A stretch of 64,000 nucleotides of DNA, from NCBI RefSeq assembly GCF_011067745.1, contig NZ_JAAMPJ010000004.1, positions 558,001 through 622,000 on the forward strand, written 5' to 3'. The notes beneath the pieces are model-generated. The model had not been told where the DNA came from, made no database searches, and was given only the letters and a program-made list of their open reading frames with translations. Below are positions 8,640-17,583 of the stretch, one piece after another. The DNA comes from Lentzea alba. GTDB lineage: Bacteria > Actinomycetota > Actinomycetes > Mycobacteriales > Pseudonocardiaceae. Both the position numbers and the translations under genes were made by a program. How positions within the stretch are numbered: position 1 is the stretch's first letter; each line of letters opens with the position of its first letter.

Positions 8640-10133
8640 ATGCGGCGGATCATGGGAACCGAGGTCGAGTACGGCATCGCGGTGCCGGGCGACGCGACCG
8701 CGAACCCGGTGCTCACTTCGACACAGGTGGTGCTCGCGTACGCGGCGGCGGCGGACATACCGCGCGCCAGGCGTGCCCGGTGGGACTACGAGGTGGAGTC
8801 ACCGCTGCGCGACGCGCGCGGGTTCGACCTGGGCAGTCCCGGCGGCCACCCCGCCGACTCGGACGTCGAGGACCTGGGCGCGGCGAACGTCATCCTCACC
8901 AACGGCGCGCGGCTCTACGTCGACCACGCGCACCCCGAGTACTCGGCTCCCGAGGTCACCAACGCGCGGGACGCGGTGATCTGGGACAAGGCGGGGGAGC
9001 GGGTGATGGAGGAGGCCGCGCTGAAGGCCGCCACCGTGCCCGGCCAGCCCCGCCTGCAGCTGTACAAGAACAACGTCGACGGCAAGGGCGCGTCGTACGG
9101 CACGCACGAGAACTACCTGATGCAGCGCTCGACGCCGTTCACGGCCGTCATCGCGGGCCTCACGCCGTTCTTCGTGTCGCGCCAGGTCATCACCGGTTCC
9201 GGCCGGGTGGGCATCGGCCCGTCCGGCGAGGAGGCGGGCTACCAGCTCTCGCAGCGCGCCGACTACATCGAGGTCGAGGTCGGTCTCGAGACCACCCTGA
9301 AGCGCGGCATCATCAACACGCGCGACGAGCCGCACGCGGACGCGGACAAGTACCGCCGCCTGCACGTCATCATCGGCGACGCGAACCTGGCCGAGTACTC
9401 CACGTACCTCAAGGTCGGCACCACGTCCCTGGTGCTGGACATGATCGAGGCCGGCCAGCGGTTCGACGACCTGCGCATGGTCGACCCGGTGCGCGCGGTG
9501 CACCAGATCAGCCACGACCCGACGCTGAAGACCAAGGTCGAGATGACCGGCGGGCGCAAGTTCACCGGCCTGGACGTCCAGTTCGCCTACCACGAGCGCG
9601 CGACCGCGTTCGTGGAGAAGGAGGGCATCGGCGACCGCGACGTCCTGCGGGTGTGGGGCGAGGTGCTCGACGCGCTGGCCCGCGACCCGGCGGAGTGCGC
9701 GGACCGGCTCGACTGGGTCGCCAAGCTGCGGCTGCTCGAGGGCTACCGGCAGCGCGACGGCCTCGCGTGGGGTTCGGCGCGGCTGAACCTGGTCGACCTG
9801 CAGTACTCGGACGTGCGCCTGGACAAGGGCCTCTACAACCGCCTGGTCGCGCGCGGCTCGATGAAGCGCCTGGTGAGCGAGGAAGAGGTCATCGCGGCCA
9901 TCACCACGCCGCCTGAGGACACGCGTGCGTACTTCCGCGGCCGGTGCCTGGAGCGTTACCCGACCTCCGTCGCGGCTGCGTCGTGGGATTCGGTGATCTT
10001 TGATCTCGGTCGAGAATCCCTCGTGCGGATTCCCACGCTGGAACCGCTGCGCGGGACGAAAGCGCACGTCGGAGCGCTTCTGGAGGCCTCTGACACCGCC
10101 GAGCAACTGGTGGACGCACTGACTCGCGGGTGA
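8640..10133 (+). CDS. dop: Dop, Pup deamidase/depupylase
   Basis: A 497-residue carboxylate-amine-ligase-fold enzyme. It deamidates the C-terminal glutamine of Pup, needed because Pup here ends in GGQ, and also removes Pup from conjugates. The N-terminus [18 protein letters not shown] and the segment [16 protein letters not shown] are diagnostic. The insert rich in S, D and E after it (about residues 45-80) corresponds to the Dop loop, which PafA lacks. ATP/Mg residues lie in GTEVEYG and in [21 protein letters not shown] chose ATG 8640, which gives the family N-terminus. It is followed 79 bases later by pup, then prcB and prcA, the standard order. The paralogue PafA lies 15 kb downstream. Confidence 0.97.
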   Translation: MRRIMGTEVEYGIAVPGDATANPVLTSTQVVLAYAAAADIPRARRARWDYEVESPLRDARGFDLGSPGGHPADSDVEDLGAANVILTNGARLYVDHAHPEYSAPEVTNARDAVIWDKAGERVMEEAALKAATVPGQPRLQLYKNNVDGKGASYGTHENYLMQRSTPFTAVIAGLTPFFVSRQVITGSGRVGIGPSGEEAGYQLSQRADYIEVEVGLETTLKRGIINTRDEPHADADKYRRLHVIIGDANLAEYSTYLKVGTTSLVLDMIEAGQRFDDLRMVDPVRAVHQISHDPTLKTKVEMTGGRKFTGLDVQFAYHERATAFVEKEGIGDRDVLRVWGEVLDALARDPAECADRLDWVAKLRLLEGYRQRDGLAWGSARLNLVDLQYSDVRLDKGLYNRLVARGSMKRLVSEEEVIAAITTPPEDTRAYFRGRCLERYPTSVAAASWDSVIFDLGRESLVRIPTLEPLRGTKAHVGALLEASDTAEQLVDALTRG

Positions 10134-10212
10134 TCGTCTACCCGAGTGGCTCAGGATTTTTGTCGGTGCCGCTGGGTAGTGTTCTTGTCAGGCGAGTTAG
10201 CGGGAGGCCGAG

Positions 10213-10407
10213 ATGTCCCAGGAACAGAAGCAGCGCCAGGGCGGTGGCGACGGCGACGACGGCGCGGACGACGCCGCCGGAGCCGGTCAGGAACGCCGCG
10301 AGAAGCTCGGCGAGGACGTGGACGCGATCCTCGACGAGATCGACGACGTGCTCGAGGAGAACGCGGAGGACTTCGTCCGCGCATACGTGCAAAAGGGTGG
10401 TCAGTAG
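10213..10407 (+). CDS. pup: Prokaryotic ubiquitin-like protein Pup
   Basis: A 64-residue acidic, mostly disordered protein, the degradation tag joined by PafA to substrate lysines. The C-terminus [12 protein letters not shown] carries the invariant GGQ, so Dop must deamidate it to GGE first. Residues about 28-58 ([19 protein letters not shown]) form the helix that docks in the coiled coil of the ARC/Mpa ATPase. The N-terminal third is rich in Q, G and D. A GGGAGG ribosome site precedes the ATG. It lies between dop and prcB on one transcript. Confidence 0.98.
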   Translation: MSQEQKQRQGGGDGDDGADDAAGAGQERREKLGEDVDAILDEIDDVLEENAEDFVRAYVQKGGQ

Positions 10408-10457
10408 GCCTTCGGGGGCCTGCCGACCACCTTCGGGGACGGGAGAACAACCAACAC

Positions 10458-11306
10458 ATGGACCACAGCTCGACCGGGCGTTACCCGGCCGCGGCGCTGC
10501 CCTCGGCGTACCTGACGCCGGGCTCGTCGTCGTTCACGGACTTCTTGCGGGCGCAGGCACCCGACATGCTGCCTTCCGCCCGGAAGCTCCCGGAGGGGAC
10601 CGTCCAGGCCCCGCACGGGACGACGATCGTCGCGGCCACCTACAAGGGTGGGGTCGTGATCGCCGGCGACCGGCGCGCGACGATGGGCAACGTCATCGCC
10701 CAGCGCGACATGAAGAAGGTCTTCGTGACCGACGACCACTCGGCCGTCGGCATCGCGGGCACGGCAGGCATCGCGATCGAGATCGTGCGGCTGTACACGG
10801 TCGAACTGCGGCACTACGAGAAGATCGAGGGCGTCTCGCTGTCGCTCGACGGCAAGGCGAACCGCCTCTCGGCCATGATCAGGGGCAACCTCGACGCGGC
10901 CATGGCAGGCCTCGCCGTGGTGCCCCTGTTCGCCGGGTACGACACCTCGGCCACGGACTCGGACCGCGCAGGCCGCATCGTGTCCTACGACGTCACCGGT
11001 GGCCGTTACGAGGAGTCGCAGGGCTACCAGGCCGTCGGCTCGGGCTCGCTGTTCGCGAAGTCGGCGTTGAAGAAGCTCTACGACCCGGACGCGGACGCCG
11101 ACGCCGCGATCCGCTCGGTCGTCGAGGCGCTCTACGACGCGGCCGACGACGACTCGGCCACGGGCGGCCCGGACCCGGTCCGCCGCCTCTACCCGGTCGT
11201 GGTCACCATCAACGGCGCCGACGGTGCCGTCGAGGTACCGGACGCCCAGGTCGCCACGGTCGCCGACGCGGTCGTCGAAGGCCGCCGGTCCCGCCCCGCA
11301 GGCTGA
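10458..11306 (+). CDS. prcB: 20S proteasome beta subunit PrcB
   Basis: A 282-residue precursor of the catalytic proteasome subunit. Residues 1-54 form the propeptide; autocleavage at [13 protein letters not shown] exposes T55 as the N-terminal nucleophile. [13 protein letters not shown] is the conserved active-site segment, with D and K equivalents nearby. The mature chain is about 228 residues, as in other actinobacteria. Seven subunits form each inner ring of the 20S core, with PrcA in the outer rings. The ATG at 10458 is 50 bases after the pup stop. prcA begins 34 bases downstream. Confidence 0.97.
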   Translation: MDHSSTGRYPAAALPSAYLTPGSSSFTDFLRAQAPDMLPSARKLPEGTVQAPHGTTIVAATYKGGVVIAGDRRATMGNVIAQRDMKKVFVTDDHSAVGIAGTAGIAIEIVRLYTVELRHYEKIEGVSLSLDGKANRLSAMIRGNLDAAMAGLAVVPLFAGYDTSATDSDRAGRIVSYDVTGGRYEESQGYQAVGSGSLFAKSALKKLYDPDADADAAIRSVVEALYDAADDDSATGGPDPVRRLYPVVVTINGADGAVEVPDAQVATVADAVVEGRRSRPAG

Positions 11307-11340
11307 GTCCCCATCAGGTTCGACGTCAGGAGCACCACCC

Positions 11341-12108
11341 ATGACGATGCCGCTGTACGCATCGGCAGAGCAGGTGATGCGCGACCGCTCGGAGTACGCC
11401 CGCAAGGGCATCGCCAGGGGTCGCAGCGTCATCGTGCTGAAGTACGCGGACGGCATTCTGTTCGTCGCGGAGAACCCCTCCAGCACGCTGCACAAGGTCT
11501 CGGAGATCTACGACCGCATCGGCTTCGCGGCCGTCGGGCGGTACAGCGAGTTCGAGAACCTGCGGCAGGCCGGGATCCGGTTCGCTGATGTGCGCGGGTA
11601 TCAGAACGACCCGCGTGACGTCACTTCGCGGTCTCTCGCCAATGTTTATGCCACCACGTTGGGTACCTACTTCACCGAGCAGATCAAGCCGTTCGAGGTG
11701 GAGATCTGCGTGGCTGAGGTCGGGGACTCGTCTGCTTCGGACACGTTGTACCGGTTGACGTACGACGGGTCCATTGTGGATGAGCCCCAGTACATCGTGA
11801 TGGGTGGCACTGTGGATGCTGCCAACACCGCTTTGAAGGACGCTTTCGCTGACGGGTTGACGTTGGCTGAGGCTGTTCCGGTTGCGGTCAAGGCGTTGTC
11901 CGCCGGGTCGCCGTCCACCGGATCTACTGGGTCTGAGCTGTTGCCTGCCAACAAGTTGGAGGTCGCGGTTTTGGAGCGGGCTCGGCCTCGGCGGGCGTTT
12001 CGGCGGATTGCCGGGGCGGCGCTGGATTCCTTGATGCCTTCGCCTACCAAGGGTGGGAAGGCTGTTGAGGACGTTGAGCTGCCTGGCTCGGAGGATGAGT
12101 CGAAGTAG
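11341..12108 (+). CDS. prcA: 20S proteasome alpha subunit PrcA
   Basis: A 255-residue alpha subunit forming the gated outer ring of the proteasome. The N-terminal [20 protein letters not shown] segment is the gate-forming part, and [23 protein letters not shown] is the conserved first sandwich strand pair. There is no N-terminal threonine. The acidic tail ([13 protein letters not shown]) is longer than the core fold. Codon choice changes part way through: from about base 11585 onward, T-ending codons and TTG leucines become common, unlike the 5' half and unlike prcB. A hairpin follows the stop. Confidence 0.96.
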   Translation: MTMPLYASAEQVMRDRSEYARKGIARGRSVIVLKYADGILFVAENPSSTLHKVSEIYDRIGFAAVGRYSEFENLRQAGIRFADVRGYQNDPRDVTSRSLANVYATTLGTYFTEQIKPFEVEICVAEVGDSSASDTLYRLTYDGSIVDEPQYIVMGGTVDAANTALKDAFADGLTLAEAVPVAVKALSAGSPSTGSTGSELLPANKLEVAVLERARPRRAFRRIAGAALDSLMPSPTKGGKAVEDVELPGSEDESK

Positions 12109-12122
12109 GGTTTCTGGTTGTT

Positions 12123-12160
12123 GCGAATGGCCCTCGGCGGTTGCGTCGGGGGCCATTCGC
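12123..12160 (+). terminator. Hairpin terminator after prcA
   Basis: An 11-bp perfect inverted repeat, GCGAATGGCCC (12123-12133) and GGGCCATTCGC (12150-12160), with a 16-base loop that can pair further. It starts 15 bases after the prcA stop and lies between prcA and the convergent hydrolase gene. It would end the dop-pup-prcB-prcA transcript, so pafA must have its own promoter in this genome. Confidence 0.75.
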
Positions 12161-12261
12161 GTTGGGCGGGTCACGTTCCGAGTCGCGACCGGGCATCAGG
12201 CACGACTCGTGACGGGACCCCACCCGGAGCGCATGCGAAGAGCGGCTCGGCTGCGCCGTCG

Positions 12262-12918
12262 CTACTGCTCGCCTTCGGCCTCGCCTTGGGCGCACTTTTC
12301 CAGCAGGGTTGCCAGTTCTTGTGGCTTGCTCAGTTGTGCGCAGTGGCCCGATGCCAGCTCTACCGGTGTGACTCCTGGTAGGCGGGTTGCAATCACTCCT
12401 CGCATGAACGTTGGCGTGAAGAACCTGTCCTCTGTGCACAGGATGAAGTGCGTTGGTACGTCGGGCATCGCGTCCAGCGGCCACGGCATGGCCATGGCGT
12501 TTTCCGACATGTCGCGTTCCCGCTTTTGCGACTCCTCGGCCAGTTCTGGTGGGACGTCGTGCCAGAACTGGTCTTCCAGGCCGCTGTCCGTGTAGCCCGT
12601 GTTGGCCCACCAGTCGTTCGGCGTTTCGCCTGGGTGGGGGAGCATCGCGGTTACCAGGACCAGTGCCTTGGCGTTGACCTGGGCGGCTACCAGTGGGGCT
12701 ACGAAGCCTCCGAACGAGTGGCCCACTACCACCACGTCCGATGTGGACGGGAGGGCTTCGGTCACTGTTGAGGCCCAGTCGCTCAGGTCTTTGGACTCGT
12801 CTTCGGTGGGAAGGTCGGGGGCGACGACGGTGTGGCCCTTGGCTTGCAAGGCTTTTGCTACCAGGTGCCACGACCAGCCGACGTCGCCCCCTCCGTGCGC
12901 TATCGCGAAGGTGGTCAT
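12262..12918 (-). CDS. Alpha/beta hydrolase
   Basis: A 218-residue serine hydrolase of the short AB_hydrolase_6 type. The nucleophile elbow is VVVVGHSFGG (S68), the oxyanion segment AIAHGGGDVGWSW lies at the N-terminus, and the catalytic histidine is in ELASGHCAQLSKP near the C-terminus. The acid is probably in LCTEDRFFTP. The length fits esterase or salicylate-esterase-like members (MES type). No signal peptide. It ends 153 bases from prcA in convergent orientation and begins nine bases after the FtsX permease stop, so it is probably the last gene of the PadR-controlled operon. Substrate unknown. Confidence 0.85.
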   Translation of the reverse strand: MTTFAIAHGGGDVGWSWHLVAKALQAKGHTVVAPDLPTEDESKDLSDWASTVTEALPSTSDVVVVGHSFGGFVAPLVAAQVNAKALVLVTAMLPHPGETPNDWWANTGYTDSGLEDQFWHDVPPELAEESQKRERDMSENAMAMPWPLDAMPDVPTHFILCTEDRFFTPTFMRGVIATRLPGVTPVELASGHCAQLSKPQELATLLEKCAQGEAEGEQ

Positions 12919-12927
12919 GTGGGGACC

Positions 12928-15564
12928 CTATTCGCGGCGCTCGATCGGTAGGCGGGAACGGGTGAAAAGGGCTGCGCCCAGCATGGCCACGGCTGGGACC
13001 ACCAGTAGGGAGATCGCGATGTTGGGCCAGGGGATGGTCAGCGGGTTTGGGGCTGGTTGGGGCCAGAAGCTGGCGTAGCCGACGTTCAGGGCGGCCAGCA
13101 GGGCCAGGGCTGAGCCTACGCCTGCGGCTGTGCCCAGTAGACCGCCTATGCCTGCGATTACGCCTGCTTGGCTCAGTGACAGGAGTTTGCGCAGGGTAGG
13201 GGTGGCGCCTACGGCGGCGAGGGTGGTCAGGTCTCGGCGGCCGTCGGCTGCGGCCAGGCCGGTGGCCAGCGCGGCGGCTGCGAGGGTGATGATGCCTGCT
13301 ACCAGGCCGAGGATGGTCAAGGCCTGTTGGACGTCGGATTCTGTTGGGCGGGCTACGTGGACCTCGTATTCGCCGCCCAAGGCTGCTGTCAGGGCTTCTT
13401 GTTCGTCTTCGGTGGGCATGCGGGTTGTGGTGGCGTACATGGTGAACGCGGTGACGGGGAAGCCCAGGGACCTTGCGGTTTCCTCGGTCATCACGGCCAG
13501 TGGGGCCTGTTGTCGTCGGGGGGCGACGAAACCCGGGGCTGGTTTGGTGGTGGCTTTGGTGCCGGTGGCCAGGAGGGTTTGGTTGTTGGCGACGTGGGTT
13601 GGGTCGTTGGTGACGATCTTGCCGTCGCGGAGGGCTGCTTGGACGGCGGCCACGTCGTCGTTGTGCAGGTGCAGCAGGGATTGGGCGGCGTCCGGGGTGG
13701 CTACGGCCAGGAAGCCGTTCGGGGTCGTGAAGGTGCCGAAGTAGCGGTGGGTTCGGCCCACGTTGGCGCAGCGTTGGTCGGTCAGGGCCGATTGTTGTTC
13801 CGGCTCGGTGGGGTTTCGGTGGAGCACGTCCGTGGTGTACGGGCATTCGCGGTCTGGCGGGGGGCGGAGGTGCGCGAAGCAGGGGCCGCCGTCGCACGAG
13901 AGGAGTTTGATCTCGTGGGTTTCGGAGACCGGCATGGCGCCGCGGATGGCGGTGGCCACCGAGGGCGGGATGGTCGTGGTGTTGGCCTTGGTGAGGTCGT
14001 CCAGGCGGTAGACGGTGACGTCGCCCAGGTTGCCCGCCAGTTGGCCTGCTTCCTGCTGGGCTTGGGAAGTCAGGATGACGCTGACGGCTACCGCGCCGAT
14101 GACGGCGGCCATGACCGCGGAGATCGCGGGGGCTGCTGCTGTTCGGTTGCGGGAGGCGTCGCGCAGGGCTATGCGGAGGGCGACGGGGAGCCAGCGGCCC
14201 GCTCGGGCCAGTAGGCCCAGCAGGGCCGGGGTGCAGAGGACCAGGCCCACCTCGGTGAGGATCAGGGCGATGAGGATGCCGGGGAACAGCATCTGGATCG
14301 CGCTGAAGACGCCTACGGCCACGCCTGTGGTCACGAGGATCAGGCCCAGTACCAGCCAGCGGCGGCGGGAGCGGGTGATGCCTCGGCGGCCGGCCAGGGC
14401 GGTCACGACGTCCTGGCGGGAGGAGATCCAGGCTGGGACGAGGGCGGCCAGGACGCCGGTGACGATGGCGAGCAGGGCCAGAGCGGCTAGGGCGGACGGG
14501 TAGAAGCGTTGGGCGGCAAAGCGTTCGGCCAGGAGCCATTCGACGAGCGGGCGGCTGGCGACCGCTGCCAGCACTCCCAGGAACACGCCACCGACGGCTG
14601 CCAGGGTGCCGGTGACCACGCCGTCGGCCAGGACGATGCGGCGGACGTGGGCTGGGGCGCCGCCGACTGCGGAGACGAGGGCCAGGTCGCGTTTGCGGCG
14701 GCGGGCTCCTACGGCCAGGGCGGAACCGGCCAGCAGGGACATCTCCAGCACGGCCAGGCCCGCGATGAGGACCAGGACGTCGGCGCCGACCTCTTTGGGG
14801 TCGGTGAACTGCGGATAGAGGTCGGCTGCCGCAGGCGGGTTGTGCAGGACGGTGCGGGAGAGGGTCGCGATGCCTACCTTGTTGAGCTCCTTGACCTTCG
14901 CCCAGTCGATCCGGGTGGTGACGAGCCAGGAGCGGTCGGCGTGGTCGAACGTGCCGGGCAGTGCCACCAGGGTGGTGTTGTCCAGGCGGTCGGGTTCCTC
15001 GATGACGCCGACTACGGTGAACTTGCGGCCGTCCTCGGTGGTGAGCGTGCCGTCGAGACCGACGCCGGTGCGGGTCATGGCCTTGCGGGACAACGTGATC
15101 TCGGTGTTGTTGAGGGACGCGCGGCCCTCCAGGAGGGTGATCAGGCCCTTGGTCAGCGGGTTGTTCAGGTCGAGCATCCGGACGCCGGCGCGGCCGACGC
15201 CCGCTGTGGTGCGGATGTTGACGCCGCTGCGTTCCACGGGGACCAGCTGGGTGCCGGGCAGGAGGGCCTTCAGGCGGTCCTCGGAGGGTTCCTGGCCTTC
15301 GGCGTTGCCGATCGGGATCGCGAAGTCCCTGGTCGGTTCCTGGATCACCGGGCCGCGGTAGGGCCAGCTGACCACCGCCTCGGCGGTGCCCATGTGCAGG
15401 GACGCGTTCTCGTCCGGGGTCGGGGTGGTCGAGTCGTGGACGATGGCGGCGAAGGTCAGGGCCGCCACCGGGACCAGGATCAGGGCGATGACGAGGGCGG
15501 AGCGGCCGCGGGATCTGCGGGCCTCGCGCCAGGCGATGCGCAGTGCTGCGCGCCATCCGTTCAC
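12928..15564 (-). CDS. FtsX-type ABC transporter permease
   Basis: An 878-residue permease with the two-module FtsX layout. Helix 1 is near residues 18-40 (ALVIALILVPVAALTFAAIV), with an extracytoplasmic domain to about 270 and a helix bundle at about 270-460. A second start helix lies near residue 480 (ISAVMAAVIGAVAVSVIL), with a second external domain and a final bundle after about residue 720. Large proteins like this, paired with a LolD-like ATPase and a PadR regulator, commonly export or give resistance to antimicrobial peptides in Gram-positives. The GTG start overlaps the ATPase stop (GTGA). The gene's sense strand is A- and C-rich at third positions, unlike neighbours. Confidence 0.9.
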   Translation of the reverse strand: MNGWRAALRIAWREARRSRGRSALVIALILVPVAALTFAAIVHDSTTPTPDENASLHMGTAEAVVSWPYRGPVIQEPTRDFAIPIGNAEGQEPSEDRLKALLPGTQLVPVERSGVNIRTTAGVGRAGVRMLDLNNPLTKGLITLLEGRASLNNTEITLSRKAMTRTGVGLDGTLTTEDGRKFTVVGVIEEPDRLDNTTLVALPGTFDHADRSWLVTTRIDWAKVKELNKVGIATLSRTVLHNPPAAADLYPQFTDPKEVGADVLVLIAGLAVLEMSLLAGSALAVGARRRKRDLALVSAVGGAPAHVRRIVLADGVVTGTLAAVGGVFLGVLAAVASRPLVEWLLAERFAAQRFYPSALAALALLAIVTGVLAALVPAWISSRQDVVTALAGRRGITRSRRRWLVLGLILVTTGVAVGVFSAIQMLFPGILIALILTEVGLVLCTPALLGLLARAGRWLPVALRIALRDASRNRTAAAPAISAVMAAVIGAVAVSVILTSQAQQEAGQLAGNLGDVTVYRLDDLTKANTTTIPPSVATAIRGAMPVSETHEIKLLSCDGGPCFAHLRPPPDRECPYTTDVLHRNPTEPEQQSALTDQRCANVGRTHRYFGTFTTPNGFLAVATPDAAQSLLHLHNDDVAAVQAALRDGKIVTNDPTHVANNQTLLATGTKATTKPAPGFVAPRRQQAPLAVMTEETARSLGFPVTAFTMYATTTRMPTEDEQEALTAALGGEYEVHVARPTESDVQQALTILGLVAGIITLAAAALATGLAAADGRRDLTTLAAVGATPTLRKLLSLSQAGVIAGIGGLLGTAAGVGSALALLAALNVGYASFWPQPAPNPLTIPWPNIAISLLVVPAVAMLGAALFTRSRLPIERRE

Positions 15565-16265
15565 GGCGTGCTCAGCAGTTCTTCTGGCTGGTCGCGGGTC
15601 GACACGTCGACGACGACGCCGTCGCGCAGGAAGATCACGCGGTCGGCCCAGGCGGCGTGGCGGGCGTCGTGGGTGACGAGGACGGCGGCGGCACCGGCGT
15701 CCACTTTGGAGCGCAGCAGGCGCAGGACGGTTTCGCCGGTGCGGGAGTCGAGGGCACCTGTCGGTTCGTCGGCCAGGACCAGGCGGCGTTCGCCGATCAG
15801 GGCGCGGGCGATGGCGACGCGTTGCTGCTGGCCGCCGGACATCTCGTCGGGGAAGCGGTCCGCGTAGCCGTCCAGGTCCACTTCGGACAGTGCCTGCTCG
15901 GCCTGCCGGCGGGACTTGCGCACGCCGTCGAGGTCGAGGGGGAGCGCGACGTTCTCGGCGGCGGTGAGGCTCGCGATGAGGTTGAGGTCCTGGAAGACGT
16001 AGCCGATCCGGCGGCGGCGCCAGGCGGCGAGCTTCTTGCGGGACAGGGACTGCAGGCTGGTGCCGTCGACGAGGACCTGGCCGCTGGTCGGGCTGTCGAG
16101 GCCGCCGGCGAGGTTGAGCAGGGTCGACTTGCCGGAGCCGGACGGGCCCATGACCGCGACGAGCTCGCCGGGTTCGACGGCGAGGGAGACGTCGTCGAGG
16201 GCCGTGACCGCCGTGTCGCCGGTGCCGTGGACGCGGTGCACGCCGCGCAGTTCGAGGACGGTCAT
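15561..16265 (-). CDS. ABC transporter ATP-binding protein (LolD/MacB type)
   Basis: A 234-residue nucleotide-binding subunit. Walker A is GPSGSGKST (after LVAVM), the Q-loop is in GYVFQDLNLI, the signature is MSGGQQQRVAIARAL, Walker B plus catalytic glutamate is LVLADEPTGALDS, and the switch histidine is in VLVTHDARHAA. These features define the macrolide/lipoprotein-type exporters that work with FtsX permeases. It starts with ATG 16265 overlapping the PadR stop and ends overlapping the permease start, so the three genes form one translationally coupled operon. It powers the permease downstream; the substrate is not evident. Confidence 0.93.
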   Translation of the reverse strand: MTVLELRGVHRVHGTGDTAVTALDDVSLAVEPGELVAVMGPSGSGKSTLLNLAGGLDSPTSGQVLVDGTSLQSLSRKKLAAWRRRRIGYVFQDLNLIASLTAAENVALPLDLDGVRKSRRQAEQALSEVDLDGYADRFPDEMSGGQQQRVAIARALIGERRLVLADEPTGALDSRTGETVLRLLRSKVDAGAAAVLVTHDARHAAWADRVIFLRDGVVVDVSTRDQPEELLSTP

Positions 16266-16807
16266 CTCGGCACCTCGACGTCCGTCGTCTCGGGGACGGC
16301 CCGCGGTTCGTAGCGCAGCAGGCTCGCCTCGCAGTGGTCGAGCCAGCGCAGTTCGGCCTCGGCCTGGAAGATCATCGCGTCGAGCACGAGCAGCCACGGC
16401 AGGTCGCCGGGCTGGGTCTTGAGTCTCGTGTACTCCTGCAACGTGCGCATCGTGGCCGTGCGCTGGGTCATCACGACCTTGGCGACGTCGACGCCCGGTG
16501 TGGTGATCGCGAGGGCGAGCTTGATCGCCACCTCGTCGCGCGGGCGGTCGCTCCGCTGCACCGGCGAGGCGAACCACCTCTTGAGCTCGGTGCGGCCCTG
16601 CGCGGTGATCTCGTAGGGGCGCTGGCCCTCGTTCTCGGGCAGCGCGGCCACCAAATCGTCACGCTCCAGGCGCGACAACGTCGTGTAGACCTGCCCGATG
16701 TTCAACGGCCACGTACCGCCGGTGGCCGAGTCGAACGCCGCCCGCAGTTGGTAGCCGTACATGGGCCCGCGCTCCAGCAGCGCGAGCAGACCGTGTTTGA
16801 CCGACAT
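16262..16807 (-). CDS. PadR-family transcriptional regulator
   Basis: A 181-residue repressor. The N-terminal winged helix (residues 1-90) has the PadR hallmarks KHGLLALLERGPMYGYQL, QVYTTLSRLERDDLV and the wing RPYEITAQGRTELKRWF. The C-terminal half is a helical dimerisation domain (PadR_C-like) rich in L and A. It is the first gene of the ABC exporter operon and is read toward it. A 24-bp site with a perfect palindrome sits immediately before its start codon, so autoregulation and inducer-controlled expression of the exporter are likely. The inducer is probably the exported compound, by analogy with other PadR/ABC units. Confidence 0.92.
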   Translation of the reverse strand: MSVKHGLLALLERGPMYGYQLRAAFDSATGGTWPLNIGQVYTTLSRLERDDLVAALPENEGQRPYEITAQGRTELKRWFASPVQRSDRPRDEVAIKLALAITTPGVDVAKVVMTQRTATMRTLQEYTRLKTQPGDLPWLLVLDAMIFQAEAELRWLDHCEASLLRYEPRAVPETTDVEVPR

Positions 16808-16810
16808 GCG

Positions 16811-16834
16811 TACTGAGTATGCATACTGAGTATG
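16811..16834 (-). promoter_or_regulatory. Probable PadR operator
   Basis: Two direct copies of TACTGAGTATG (16811-16821 and 16824-16834) are separated by two bases. Together they create a perfect 12-bp palindrome, AGTATGCATACT (16816-16827). The block begins three bases before the PadR start codon, where a repressor would block both the promoter and the ribosome site. It is the most AT-rich stretch nearby. Confidence 0.7.
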
Positions 16835-16971
16835 TTCCTGGCAAACGGTGACGGCGAAACATGCGTGCGAGCTGGGCTGACATCAGGAACCCTGGACGGT
16901 GCCGGAGACGTCCGGCTGAAGTGACCTTGGGGGATGACGTGGTCGACGCCGCACGGGGTCGAACTGGGGCA

Positions 16972-17583
16972 GTGAGTCTGCTGGGGGCATCGGGCCGGTC
17001 CGATGTGCCGCGAGCGGTGGTGCCGCCCTCAGGGGTCCGGGACTACGAGATCCGGGACTACGAGACCGCGGACGAGGTGTCCTGGCTGCGGTGCCGGGTG
17101 CTCGGATTCGTCACGACGAGCAGCTACGACGACGTCTGGCAGGCCAAGCGCCGCGCCGATCTCGAACTCGTCGCGCTCCACGACGGCGTCGTGGTCGCTG
17201 CACTGGACGTGTCGGTGCCCGGTGCGGAAGCGACCATCCAGACCGTGGTCGTGCACCCGGATTATCAGGGCCGTGGGATCGCAACGGCGTTGCTGGGCGA
17301 AGCGCTGCGCCGGTTGGAACGGTGTGGTGTGCGCGTACTCGACGCCTCGACCCGTGAGGACGAACCGGCGTTGGGCTGGTTCGCGCGCAACGGGTTCCTG
17401 GAGACGTCACGCTATCTGCACGTCTACGCCTCGGCGGACGAGGTGGGCACGGTGCTGAACGCCAAGTACGGGCTGACGCCGGTCGGAGCGTTCCTGCACG
17501 CCAGGATCGAACGGGAAGCCGAGTTGCGGCAACGGTTCGAGCGCGTGCACGTGTGCCGGCGGATGGTGCGGATGATCGGCTAG
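16972..17583 (+). CDS. GNAT-family N-acetyltransferase
   Basis: An acetyl-CoA-dependent acetyltransferase. The acetyl-CoA loop is VVVHPDYQGRGIATALLGEAL (pattern V..xQGxGxA), preceded by the beta-4 strand AEATIQTV, and the C-terminal strands GVRVLDASTREDEPALGWFARNGFLE are typical. A roughly 50-residue tail follows the domain and may bind substrate. The start is uncertain: GTG 16972 (203 residues) is chosen because the 37 residues upstream, from ATG 16861, look unlike protein. Near the domain start, base-level duplication gives YEIRDYETAD. It is divergent from the PadR operon. Substrate unknown. Confidence 0.75.
   Translation: MSLLGASGRSDVPRAVVPPSGVRDYEIRDYETADEVSWLRCRVLGFVTTSSYDDVWQAKRRADLELVALHDGVVVAALDVSVPGAEATIQTVVVHPDYQGRGIATALLGEALRRLERCGVRVLDASTREDEPALGWFARNGFLETSRYLHVYASADEVGTVLNAKYGLTPVGAFLHARIEREAELRQRFERVHVCRRMVRMIG

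Noticed and set aside
8640-12108. The ARC/Mpa proteasome ATPase gene in this block
   Set aside because: No AAA ATPase with a coiled coil and C-terminal GQYL is visible before dop or after prcA; it must lie outside the window.
12044-15556. A 1170-residue open frame on the minus strand
   Set aside because: It overlaps the FtsX permease and the hydrolase in another frame, has an implausible Arg/Pro-rich composition and no domain; the permease reading has clear FtsX structure.
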